46,954 nt of DNA, from IMG/VR virus record IMGVR_UViG_3300036841_000153, positions 1 to 46,954 of that record, one strand, 5' to 3'. Numbering within the stretch: position 1 is the first letter of the stretch; the number at the start of each line of letters is the position of its first letter. The notes under the pieces were generated by a model, which saw only the letters and a list, made by a program, of their open reading frames with translations, searched no databases and was not told the origin of the DNA. Shown in pieces: positions 39,380 through 46,954 of the stretch. The DNA comes from a virus. The translations under genes and the position numbers were made by a program.

Positions 39380-40374
39380 CGGATCAGGTGATAGGGGTCG
39401 CCGTACTTGAGCGCCTCATGCAGGTGGGCCACGCCGGAGGCGGAGCCGGAGTAACCGACGATCTGCCCGGGCCGCACCCTCACCCCCGGCTTGATCCCGG
39501 GGGCGAAGCGAGAGAGATGGGCGCCGTACCACTCGTTCGTCGGGTTGGCGACGTGCAGGCGCAGGCCGGCGAAGCGCGATCCGGAGCTCGCCCCGAGCGA
39601 GCCGAACTGGGAGCCGATCGTGCCGGCGAAGGGCGAGCGGACCGGGGTGCCGATCGGCACCGCTACGTCCAGGGCCCGATCCGATTCCCAGTTACCCAGG
39701 GTGTGCGTGCCGTGATACGGAGTGCCGATCACCTTCCCGGTCGCCGGGTCGACCCAGTTACCTGTTTTTGGATCGTTGACCGGGCCGGCGTCACGGTTTC
39801 CGGGGTTGCTAGGCGCCGTGGCCGCGGCCTGCTGCTGGGCGCGGACCAGGGAGAGCCAGTCAACTGCCTTGCCCTGACGACGGTTGAACAGCTGCTGGAG
39901 CAGGGCGGCACGGTAGGCGTCGTTCTGCTGCGGGCCTGGGGCCGCCGGCCCGGGTTGCCTCGAGGGGGGCGCAACCGGGCCGGCGGCCCCAGGCGCAAGC
40001 CCTCCCACCAGCGAGAGAGGGTTGGCGTAGAAAGAGGCTCCTTCGCCAGAGCGTTCCACGTCCCGGCCCGCCTCTCCGGCACCAGCGTTCGGGTGCTGAC
40101 GCCAGTAGTTCACGTAGTCGTTGATGATCGCCAACGTGTTCGCACGTGGGTTGTAGAGCCCGCCGAGCTGCTGCGCCCGGTCGCGGTAGCCGGAGCTGAG
40201 CAGCTGGAAGAGACCGGCCGCACCGCTTGACTTGTTGACCGAGCGCGGGTTCAGGCCAGACTCGGCATAGGCGGCGGCGGCGAGCTCGCGCTGGCGGGCA
40301 GTGCTCAGCCCGCGTCGAGCTCCGATCCCCATGATCAGCTGGGCCATCCGCTGCTGGTCGGCGGTCAGTGCCAA
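39376..40374 (-). CDS. Virion lytic transglycosylase plus M23 endopeptidase (332 aa)
   Basis: TTG start with AGGAGG 6 bases upstream. The N-terminal SLT-like domain has the catalytic-type Glu at AAAAYAESGLNP (E38) with VNKSSGAAGLFQL and the Asn/Tyr helix. A Pro/Gly/Ala linker follows (residues 120-200). The C-terminal M23 domain has RALDVAVPIGTPV, then WYGAHLSRF and GVAHLHEAL, retaining an Asp and HLH-type His residues. It likely opens the cell wall during DNA entry. Confidence 0.82.
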   Translation of the reverse strand: MALTADQQRMAQLIMGIGARRGLSTARQRELAAAAYAESGLNPRSVNKSSGAAGLFQLLSSGYRDRAQQLGGLYNPRANTLAIINDYVNYWRQHPNAGAGEAGRDVERSGEGASFYANPLSLVGGLAPGAAGPVAPPSRQPGPAAPGPQQNDAYRAALLQQLFNRRQGKAVDWLSLVRAQQQAAATAPSNPGNRDAGPVNDPKTGNWVDPATGKVIGTPYHGTHTLGNWESDRALDVAVPIGTPVRSPFAGTIGSQFGSLGASSGSRFAGLRLHVANPTNEWYGAHLSRFAPGIKPGVRVRPGQIVGYSGSASGVAHLHEALKYGDPYHLIR

Positions 40375-40386
40375 GTGAGAGCCTCC

Positions 40387-43300
40387 TTACGGGGCTGAGG
40401 GAGCGTCCGGCACATCGACCGGATCGAGACCGTACTTCTGGGTCATCGCTCCGATCGCGGCGACAACCTCCTTGCGGGTCTGCGCTCCGTGCATCCAGTT
40501 GATCGCGGCCAGCGCCTCTTGCCGGTTCATCTTCTTGCTCTCGAACAGCTGCCGGGTGACCGACTCGAAGGCGCGCTGGGCAAGACCGATCCCGATCTGG
40601 GAGCGGGCGGTAGAGATCGTGTCCCCGCCGAAGAACTGATCCCCGAGTGTCCTCCGCCAACCCTCGAGCTGGTCGCTTGAGGCTGACTCCGCCTGCCTGA
40701 TCCCGGCGTCGTGCTGGGCCTTGGTGATCTTCCCGTTCTTGTACAGCCAGTCCGTGTCCGCCTTGAACGCCTCACGCTGGTAGTCGGAGTCGCGCTCCTT
40801 GATCCCCTTGTTCGCGTAGTTGGCGTAGCGCTTCGTGCGCAGGGTGATCGCGTCCTTGAGCTCCTTCGGCTGCGAGGTTGCCGTGCCCTTGAGCAGGCCG
40901 GACTGCTGGGCCGCCTCGAACATCGCCTTGCGGAAATCGCCATGCCCGCTGACGGCCCGCTGCCCCGGGCTCATCATCGCCCGCTGCTCCTTGATTCCCC
41001 GAGCCTGGATCCCTGGCCAGTTGACCTTGCCCGGGTACATGCCGCCCAGGGAGAAGCGGCCGAAGGCGTTCTCGGCCCCACCTGGGTAGACGCCCCGCTC
41101 TTCCGGGCTCTTGTCTGCCTGGGCGTCCTGGGTGAGGCGGTTGAACAGCACCGCCTCCGGCAGGGAACGGCCCATCTCCCGGAGCATTCCTTCCACCCGG
41201 CTCTGGCCGGCAGGGATGTCGTAGCCGAGGCTTGTCTTGCCGGAGCCAAGGGTCAGCAGAGCGGAGGCGGCAGGCGAGAACTGCTGGGCGAGCTCGCCGG
41301 CGGAGGCCCAGCCGGAAGGCTGGAACAGGCCGGCCATGCCCTGGGCTGCCTCGATCGGGGTGAGGGCGGTGTTGATGTTCTGCGGGTCGATCGCCCGGTT
41401 CTTGCCGATCCGGACGATCCCCTCCAGGTAACGGGGCACCGGGCCGGTCTGCTCGTGAACCTTCGGAGCGCCGTAGGCGACCGTGTTGGCGATCGCGGCG
41501 GTGGTGACCGGATGCTCCTTCGGGAAGCGGAGCGTGTACAGGGTCGAGCCTCGGAGCCAGCCGTAGAAGAAGATCGCCCGCTTGAGCACGTTGCGCTCGA
41601 GCGGGGTCATCTGCCCGTACTCGACCGCCTCTTTGTTCGCCCGGCGGGTGATCTCGGTCAGGTCGTCACTTAGCCGCGTGTCGTTCAACAGCTGATGCAT
41701 CTTCGGGCCGGTGTTGTAGCCCATCGCCCGGGCCTCGTGGATCCATGCTGCCGCCCGAGGGTAGCGGTCGACCACCTTGTTCCACCACTCGCCGGCGCCC
41801 TGGATCACGGTGTGCCCGATCCCGGACTCCGCCTCGAGGGAGCGGCTCAGTCCCTCACCGACCAGGGAGAGGATCCGGGCCTGGTCCTCCGTGCCCATCG
41901 TCTTGCCCAGGCGCAGGGCCTTGACGATGTTGTCGGGGGTGAACACCCCCTGGCGGATCGCGTTGGTGCCCAGGTTCTGGAGCAGGTTCAACGCGTAGGC
42001 GGGCTTCGTGTACAGCACCGAAGCGCGGAAGGGGGCGTTGATCGACTCGACCGCCCGGCCGAGCTTGCCGCCGAAGTCAAACTCGGAGGCCATCCCGGAA
42101 GCGACTCGGCCGTCGATCCAGCGCACGTTGCGGAGCTGGTCGGCGGTGATCTTCCGCTCGTCCGGAAACAGCTCTTTCATCCATGCCTGGAGGTCGACCG
42201 AGTTCATGTTCTTGAGGTCGGCCTTGGTCAGGTCGCCGGCGTCGGCCTTGAGGATTACCCGGCGCAGATCCTCGGGGACCGCGTACTTGGTGCGGATCGG
42301 AATCGCGTAGGGGCCGGCTGCTTCCTTGGTCGCATGGGAGACGCCGAGCAGCTGGTCGAAGCCGCGTTTGACAGCGGCGTAGCGTTGGGCTCGGCGGTAG
42401 GCGGTGCCGACCAGGCCGGGCACGTCGAAGCGGGCGTTGCCGGTGCGCTCGAGCGCGCCCGTGTACGGGTGGCTGAGCTCGGGGAGCTTGCGCGGAGGGG
42501 AGATGCCGTAGTCGGAGATCGCCCTGCCGCCCCCGACCGGCACCTTGCGCAGGTCGCGCAGCGACTTGGAAGGCACGTAGAAGGCCCCATCTCCCCGACT
42601 GAGCCTGCCTCCGGTGGAAACGAAGCTCTCGTGGATCGCGTCGATTTCCTGCTGGATCGCGTCCGCCTGGATGTTCCAGCGGGCGTGCTCCTGCGGCGTC
42701 TGCGCCCGATCCGCCTTCTCTTGCACTTGCTGCAACAGCTTCTCCCGCTGTTGCAGGCGCAGGAGTGGGGACTGGCGGCCGGCCGCGACTTCACCGATCT
42801 CTTCCGCTCGGGCGCCGATTCGGTGGGCGGCGGCCCGGGGCGACATCCCCAGGATCTGCTCGCGGCCACGGGAGACCTGACGGGACTCCCTGAGCGCCTG
42901 GGTCAGTTGCGGGCGGGGGTTCTCGAGCTCGCGCTGGGCGGCACGGGTGGCGGCGATCTGCACACTGTGGGCCTGCTCGCGCTTGCGCAGCCGGCGCTCG
43001 AGGGCGACCTTGTGGAAGAGAGAGAAGTAGTCCTGAGGGCGGGGCTCGGTGCTGGCCCGGAGCGCGGCCACGTCTGCCAGCCCCCGCTCGTGGTAGGCGA
43101 TGTGCTCCTCCGGCGTGACACCGGATGCCTTGATGTCGACCGCTTTGTTCTCGGCGGCGGTCAGCCGCTCGTTTCGTCGCCGGCGAATGATCGCGCCCTG
43201 GTCCCAGCGTCCACGGGTGACGAACTGGGCGAGCCGGGCCGGCTGTGTCTTGCCGAACCGCTCGAGCTGGGCGACCTGGGCGATCTCGAGCGCGTCTCTG

Positions 43301-45351
43301 ACTCGGCGGGCAGCTCGAGCCTCGCGCCCGATCTTCGTCTCCGGGCTGAGCTGTTGGCGGCGGAGCTCGCCCAGCCGGCCGCCCGGTTCGATCGCTCGGT
43401 CGGTCGGGGAGGATCCGCCCCGGTCACGCCAGCCCAACCGGCCGAACGCCTGGTCGAATGCCTCCGCCACCGGAGCGAAGTCCTCTTCGGTCCAGTGAAT
43501 CGGATGCCCGCCCCGGTTGACCTCGAACGCGTCGCGCCGCTGCAGCGAGTCGAGGATGTCCTTGTTGCCGGAGCGGGTGCCGATGTACTGGGCGTAGGCG
43601 CGGGCCCAGAGCTCCCTCAGGTCGGTGATGTATCGCTTGTACGAGCCGGTCGGCATGTTCGCGTGCAGGTTGCGGAAGGCGTCCGTCCGTGCGATCGCAG
43701 CCAACACCTGGTTGTCCTCGCCCTTTACCATGTGCTGGAGGGCATGGCCGGCCTCGTGGACAGTTGTGGCAGTGACATCCCCAGGAACCCAGCCCTCTCC
43801 ACGCACCGGGTTGGTCTGGATCAGGTAGGGCTCCCAGCCTCCCCGGAGGTTGGGAACGGAGTAATGGACGCCGAAGCGGCCTCGTCCCATCCGGGGCTCG
43901 GAGATCATCGTCACCCGCCGCTCGAGCGGCTCAGCGGAATGAACGCGGTTGATCGCGTGCAGGCCCTGCTGAACCTCCGGCCCCATCAGCTCGGCGGGGA
44001 TCTGCAGCTGCTCCGCGATCGCCTGGGCGCCAGGCAGCTTGAGGTTCGCCGCCTTGTCCAGCTGGCGCTGGGTGCGGGCGTCGAGTCCGCGCTGGATCAG
44101 GTTGGTGAAGTAGTCGCGGGAGCCGAGAGGGTGGACGGTCATCGACCCGCCCGGGCCGGAGAAGGTGAGAGTGCGGCGCTTCGGCTTCGGTGTCCGGATC
44201 GCCTCCTGCACCGTCTTGCCCACCCGCCCGGAGACCGCCTCCCGTACCGGCTGGCGGATCGCCTGGCTGACCGAGGTCGGGCTCGGGCGCAGGTTGCCAA
44301 ACCTGGCCCGGCGCATGATGTTCGAGCGGATCGTGCTGGCCTCGGGGTCCTGAGCAAGCAGATCGGACAGCGGCCCGGAGGGGTTCTGGATCCGGTCGAG
44401 GGTCATCTCGTCCAGGTTCTGGAGATGCCGCTCCGGGTTGGTGAGGACGGCGTAGGCGCGGCGGTCAGCGATCGGGATCGCCCGTACCGCCTCGCCCAGG
44501 CTGGTCGGCCGGCCTCCTCGAGCTGCGGCGACGGCGGCCTCGGTGCGCCCTGCGAGGCCGCCGATCGCAGCCTTGCCGCCGAGCAGGTTGGCGAAGAACA
44601 CGGCCGGCTCTTCTTTGAACTGACGGACCGGGTGGCGGCCGGTCTCGTAGATCGAGCCGGCCATCGCCTTGGCCGCCGGGATCGGATGCTGGGCGGCATA
44701 GGCCAGGCTCGAGGGGGTCTCCACTCCCATCTCGATCGCACCGCCGGCAAGTCTGTCCAGCCATTTGTTCAGCCCGTGTGGCGCCGTCAACCCGGCTTGC
44801 TGCACCTGCCACTGGCGAAGCGCGCTCGCCTTCTGTGTCGGCGTCAGCCGCTTGTCGGTCTGCAATGACTTGACCGCAGCCGCCTGATCCTGGGCGAGAT
44901 AGATGTCGCTGATCCCCTGGTAGCTGTGCTTGGCCACCTGGTAGGGGAGGGCGAGCGGTGAGGCGTACTCGGCGTATGCCTTCGCCGCTTGTTTCACGTC
45001 TTTCAGCCCGAGGGTGGTGCCCCGGTTGCGGTTGTAGAGCTTGACCCGGGCGGTCGCCGCCTTCACGTCCGCCCGATTCGGATCGGTCTGCCCGCTGTTC
45101 GCCGCCTGGGCGAGCGCGTAGTCGAGCCGACTTGGCTGCCGGAGCGGGATCGCCTTCGCCGGCACCGGCTTCATCACCAGCGATGGCCTGCCGTCGACCG
45201 TCTGCGGACGGGTGATGTGCCCGTCCTCGCTGACCCGCCCCTGGTGGTAGTGGTGCTCCCAGTAGGCCGAGCCTGCCGGCGTCAGCCGGCGGCCGTCGCG
45301 AGTCGCCCAGACTCCGGGGGCGATCCGGTGCGGGGCGGTGCCGTAAGCCAC
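40387..45351 (-). CDS. Giant internal virion/ejection protein with HEAGH metalloprotease motif (1654 aa)
   Basis: GTG 45351. The largest gene. Residues about 530-535 contain VHEAGHALQHM, a gluzincin-type HExxH, with a Glu about 33 residues later (DLRELWARAYAQYI). The middle is long helical, basic and Gln/Ala/Arg-rich coiled coil; near residue 1250 ERNVLKRAIFFYGWLRGSTL resembles a large polyvalent protein associated domain. Related in style to ejection proteins that enter the host with DNA. The N-terminal 45 residues match a C-terminal motif of the upstream 502-residue protein. Confidence 0.8.
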   Translation of the reverse strand: MAYGTAPHRIAPGVWATRDGRRLTPAGSAYWEHHYHQGRVSEDGHITRPQTVDGRPSLVMKPVPAKAIPLRQPSRLDYALAQAANSGQTDPNRADVKAATARVKLYNRNRGTTLGLKDVKQAAKAYAEYASPLALPYQVAKHSYQGISDIYLAQDQAAAVKSLQTDKRLTPTQKASALRQWQVQQAGLTAPHGLNKWLDRLAGGAIEMGVETPSSLAYAAQHPIPAAKAMAGSIYETGRHPVRQFKEEPAVFFANLLGGKAAIGGLAGRTEAAVAAARGGRPTSLGEAVRAIPIADRRAYAVLTNPERHLQNLDEMTLDRIQNPSGPLSDLLAQDPEASTIRSNIMRRARFGNLRPSPTSVSQAIRQPVREAVSGRVGKTVQEAIRTPKPKRRTLTFSGPGGSMTVHPLGSRDYFTNLIQRGLDARTQRQLDKAANLKLPGAQAIAEQLQIPAELMGPEVQQGLHAINRVHSAEPLERRVTMISEPRMGRGRFGVHYSVPNLRGGWEPYLIQTNPVRGEGWVPGDVTATTVHEAGHALQHMVKGEDNQVLAAIARTDAFRNLHANMPTGSYKRYITDLRELWARAYAQYIGTRSGNKDILDSLQRRDAFEVNRGGHPIHWTEEDFAPVAEAFDQAFGRLGWRDRGGSSPTDRAIEPGGRLGELRRQQLSPETKIGREARAARRVRDALEIAQVAQLERFGKTQPARLAQFVTRGRWDQGAIIRRRRNERLTAAENKAVDIKASGVTPEEHIAYHERGLADVAALRASTEPRPQDYFSLFHKVALERRLRKREQAHSVQIAATRAAQRELENPRPQLTQALRESRQVSRGREQILGMSPRAAAHRIGARAEEIGEVAAGRQSPLLRLQQREKLLQQVQEKADRAQTPQEHARWNIQADAIQQEIDAIHESFVSTGGRLSRGDGAFYVPSKSLRDLRKVPVGGGRAISDYGISPPRKLPELSHPYTGALERTGNARFDVPGLVGTAYRRAQRYAAVKRGFDQLLGVSHATKEAAGPYAIPIRTKYAVPEDLRRVILKADAGDLTKADLKNMNSVDLQAWMKELFPDERKITADQLRNVRWIDGRVASGMASEFDFGGKLGRAVESINAPFRASVLYTKPAYALNLLQNLGTNAIRQGVFTPDNIVKALRLGKTMGTEDQARILSLVGEGLSRSLEAESGIGHTVIQGAGEWWNKVVDRYPRAAAWIHEARAMGYNTGPKMHQLLNDTRLSDDLTEITRRANKEAVEYGQMTPLERNVLKRAIFFYGWLRGSTLYTLRFPKEHPVTTAAIANTVAYGAPKVHEQTGPVPRYLEGIVRIGKNRAIDPQNINTALTPIEAAQGMAGLFQPSGWASAGELAQQFSPAASALLTLGSGKTSLGYDIPAGQSRVEGMLREMGRSLPEAVLFNRLTQDAQADKSPEERGVYPGGAENAFGRFSLGGMYPGKVNWPGIQARGIKEQRAMMSPGQRAVSGHGDFRKAMFEAAQQSGLLKGTATSQPKELKDAITLRTKRYANYANKGIKERDSDYQREAFKADTDWLYKNGKITKAQHDAGIRQAESASSDQLEGWRRTLGDQFFGGDTISTARSQIGIGLAQRAFESVTRQLFESKKMNRQEALAAINWMHGAQTRKEVVAAIGAMTQKYGLDPVDVPDAPSAP

Positions 45352-46860
45352 CTACTGACCTTCCCAGGGGAGCTTGCCGCTGGTCGTGGTGCCCGACTGG
45401 TCATAGACGCTCGTGCTCGAGCCCTTCCGGTTCGAGTCGGAGCGGCGCTTGCGCTCCTTGCCCTGCTCGGTCATATGCCCTCTGCCGTCCGTCTTGTAGG
45501 AACCGTAGACGTTCTCCCAGTAGGTCTGGCCGTCCTTGCCGAGCGGCTTGCCGGTGACGGAGTTGACCCAGACCACCCGCCCGCTCTCAACGGTGCGAAG
45601 CGGTGCGGAGCCGTACTTGCTCGTGCCAGTCGTTCCCGGTTGCTTCTTCGGGTTGGCGCCGCCGGCGACCGTCACCTGGTTGTTGGCCGGATTCCAGGAG
45701 GCGATCCGGCCGTCCCCGAGCACCACCTTCACCGGCTTGGTCGGAGTCGGCGCCGCTGCCCCGGTCAGCCTCACCCGATCGCCGGTCAGCTTGTCGACCA
45801 GATAACGGCCCGTCTTGTCGGAGCCGACAACGATCATCCGGGCTGCCTTCGCCTTCGTCGCATCGTCGGTCGCCTTCTGCTGTTTGATCAGTCCTTCCTG
45901 GACCGCCGCCGTGTAGGCGGGGTCGACGATCGGTTTGCCGGTTTTCTTGTCCGTGACCGGATGGATCCCGGTGGTGGTGCCTTCGTAGACGTAGCCGTGC
46001 GGGTCGTACTTCGTCCGCTGCTCGGCCACGCTCTGCCAGTAGGCGAGCCGGCCTTGCGTCGTCGGCGCGTTCGGCCCGACGATCTTCGCCTGGTTGGAGC
46101 GGATCGTGTCGGAGCGGTTCAGGTTGTACTCGCGCACCTGCTCGTTGTAGGTGCGGTCGGCCTGAGCCTTGTCGTCGGCGCGGCCCTGGAGATCGAGCAG
46201 AAGCTGGGGGATCGTCGCCATGATCGAGCTCTGCTGGTCGGCCAGCTGGCGGGCGAGCTGGGCGCCGAGCATTGACTGCTGCTGCTGGCCGGTCATCGAG
46301 GCGAAGGTCGGCTCCAGCGCGGCCCGGGTCTGGGCTGCAGCCCGAGAGGCGATCAGGTTGTCCAGGTAGGAGATCCCGGTGCCGTAGGCGGCTCCGCCTG
46401 CGCCCTTGCCCTGCTGGGTCAGGTTCAGATCGGAGGAGGTCGGCAGTGGCCCGGCGCTCTTCATCTGGCTGGCCACGCTCGCGGCCTGCTGCTGGCCGGA
46501 TTGGGTCAGGCCGGTGCCGGCCCAGTTGGCGATGTTCTTCGCGGACTTGACCTCCGGCCCGTAGGCGTTGCCGACCATCCCCGAGATCCCGCCCATCTCC
46601 TGGGCGTAGAAGTTGGTCAGCCCGCTGATGTAGCCACTGCCCATCTGGGAGCGGCGGTTGATGATGTCGGCCGCGCTCTGCAGCTGGGGGTTGATCACTC
46701 CCCACGCCTGCTGCAGGGTGGTCGGGCTGATCCCGGGGATGTTCAGTCCCTGAGGCAAGACGGAGGCGAACGGGTTGCCGCCAACGTTTGCCCCGACCGG
46801 TGCTGCGGGTTGTTTCGGCGGAAGCGTCCAGGGCTGGGGTGCCCAGGGATAGGTCGCCAT
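45352..46860 (-). CDS. Internal virion / DNA ejection protein (502 aa)
   Basis: ATG 46860. N-terminus Pro/Gly-rich (MATYPWAPQPWTLPPKQPAA), a helical Gln/Ser-rich domain (ADIINRRSQMGSGYISGLTN onward, residues 60-230), then beta/helix segments with a VVWVNSVTGKPLGKDGQTY element and a Ser/Thr-rich basic end. Its own stop abuts the 1654-residue gene start (TAG GTG), so the two are coupled. Both ends of the contig cut just after its start. Sequence family not recognised beyond internal virion style. Confidence 0.75.
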   Translation of the reverse strand: MATYPWAPQPWTLPPKQPAAPVGANVGGNPFASVLPQGLNIPGISPTTLQQAWGVINPQLQSAADIINRRSQMGSGYISGLTNFYAQEMGGISGMVGNAYGPEVKSAKNIANWAGTGLTQSGQQQAASVASQMKSAGPLPTSSDLNLTQQGKGAGGAAYGTGISYLDNLIASRAAAQTRAALEPTFASMTGQQQQSMLGAQLARQLADQQSSIMATIPQLLLDLQGRADDKAQADRTYNEQVREYNLNRSDTIRSNQAKIVGPNAPTTQGRLAYWQSVAEQRTKYDPHGYVYEGTTTGIHPVTDKKTGKPIVDPAYTAAVQEGLIKQQKATDDATKAKAARMIVVGSDKTGRYLVDKLTGDRVRLTGAAAPTPTKPVKVVLGDGRIASWNPANNQVTVAGGANPKKQPGTTGTSKYGSAPLRTVESGRVVWVNSVTGKPLGKDGQTYWENVYGSYKTDGRGHMTEQGKERKRRSDSNRKGSSTSVYDQSGTTTSGKLPWEGQ

Positions 46861-46954
46861 CTACCCCACCCCTGCCGCATACAGGGCCTGTTGCAAGGCC
46901 CGGGAGTAGGCATCCTGCTCGGCGGCGATGATCTGCGCCTGGGCGGCCATCTTC
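46828..46954. repeat. Terminal direct repeat, right copy (contig closure overlap)
   Basis: Exact second copy of bases 1-127. It contains the start of the 502-residue virion gene and the 3' end of the next gene, the complete copy of which lies at 34-786. Remove one copy when counting genes. Confidence 0.95.

Noticed and set aside
41695-44868. Plus-strand open frame of 1057 codons antisense to the giant virion gene
   Set aside because: It is a GC-rich shadow of the 1654-residue gene; the product is Arg/Gly/Val-rich with no domain pattern and no ribosome site.
1-46954. CRISPR arrays, IS elements, rRNA and tRNA genes
   Set aside because: Looked for repeats, transposase-like proteins and cloverleafs on both strands; apart from the tmRNA acceptor/T-arm none was seen.

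Overview
The window is a nearly complete circularly closed genome of a temperate, short-tailed (podovirus-like) bacteriophage. Bases 1-127 are repeated exactly at 46828-46954, so the non-redundant genome is 46,827 bp and the contig ends are an assembly overlap; the gene at 34-786 continues the gene order of the gene ending the window. High GC, frequent GTG/TTG starts, a resuscitation-promoting-factor-like muralytic protein and the style of the Zn/HTH proteins suggest an actinobacterial host (possibly Thermoleophilia-like), but that is inference, not proof.

Layout. (1) Late block, minus strand, about 24 kb: it starts at a divergent promoter region near 15.2 kb and runs leftward through small and large terminase, several small proteins, portal, collagen-like fibre, scaffold, HK97-type major capsid protein, a head-tail adaptor-like protein, a tail nozzle-like protein and a second fibre-like protein; across the contig junction it continues (46.9 to 37.6 kb) with internal virion/ejection proteins, a 1654-residue polyprotein-like virion protein carrying a HEAGH zinc-protease motif, a transglycosylase-M23 protein, and a lysis cassette (endolysin, small membrane protein, holin-like protein). 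There is no tape measure, sheath or tail tube gene, hence the podovirus call. A plus-strand HNH gene sits antisense inside this block. (2) Plus-strand block 15.3-19.2 kb: frameshifted XRE regulator, a HicA-like-domain protein, a complete tmRNA gene, a ParB-like protein and unknowns. (3) Minus-strand cassette 19.2-21.4 kb: basic GRPR protein, a ribbon-helix-helix regulator, a hydrolase-like protein, an acidic protein and a degenerate M23-like protein. (4) Plus-strand block 21.8-28.6 kb: about 20 very small translationally coupled genes including a sliding-clamp-like protein. (5) Minus pair 28.7-29.9 kb (Zn finger plus HTH protein). (6) A 0.5 kb noncoding control region, then plus-strand XRE repressor, ssDNA-binding-like protein, RecB-like nuclease, RPF-like lysozyme, HNH-like protein, resolvase-like nuclease and tyrosine integrase, ending in a region with phased integrase arm-type repeats (probable attP) and a second HicA-like gene.

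How it fits together: integrase plus repressor candidates imply lysogeny; replication must rely on host polymerase and helicase, since no polymerase, primase or helicase gene is visible, with the phage supplying a clamp-like protein and nucleases; the phage tmRNA may keep ribosomes recycling or tag proteins during infection; the leftward block builds the capsid, injects DNA and lyses the cell.
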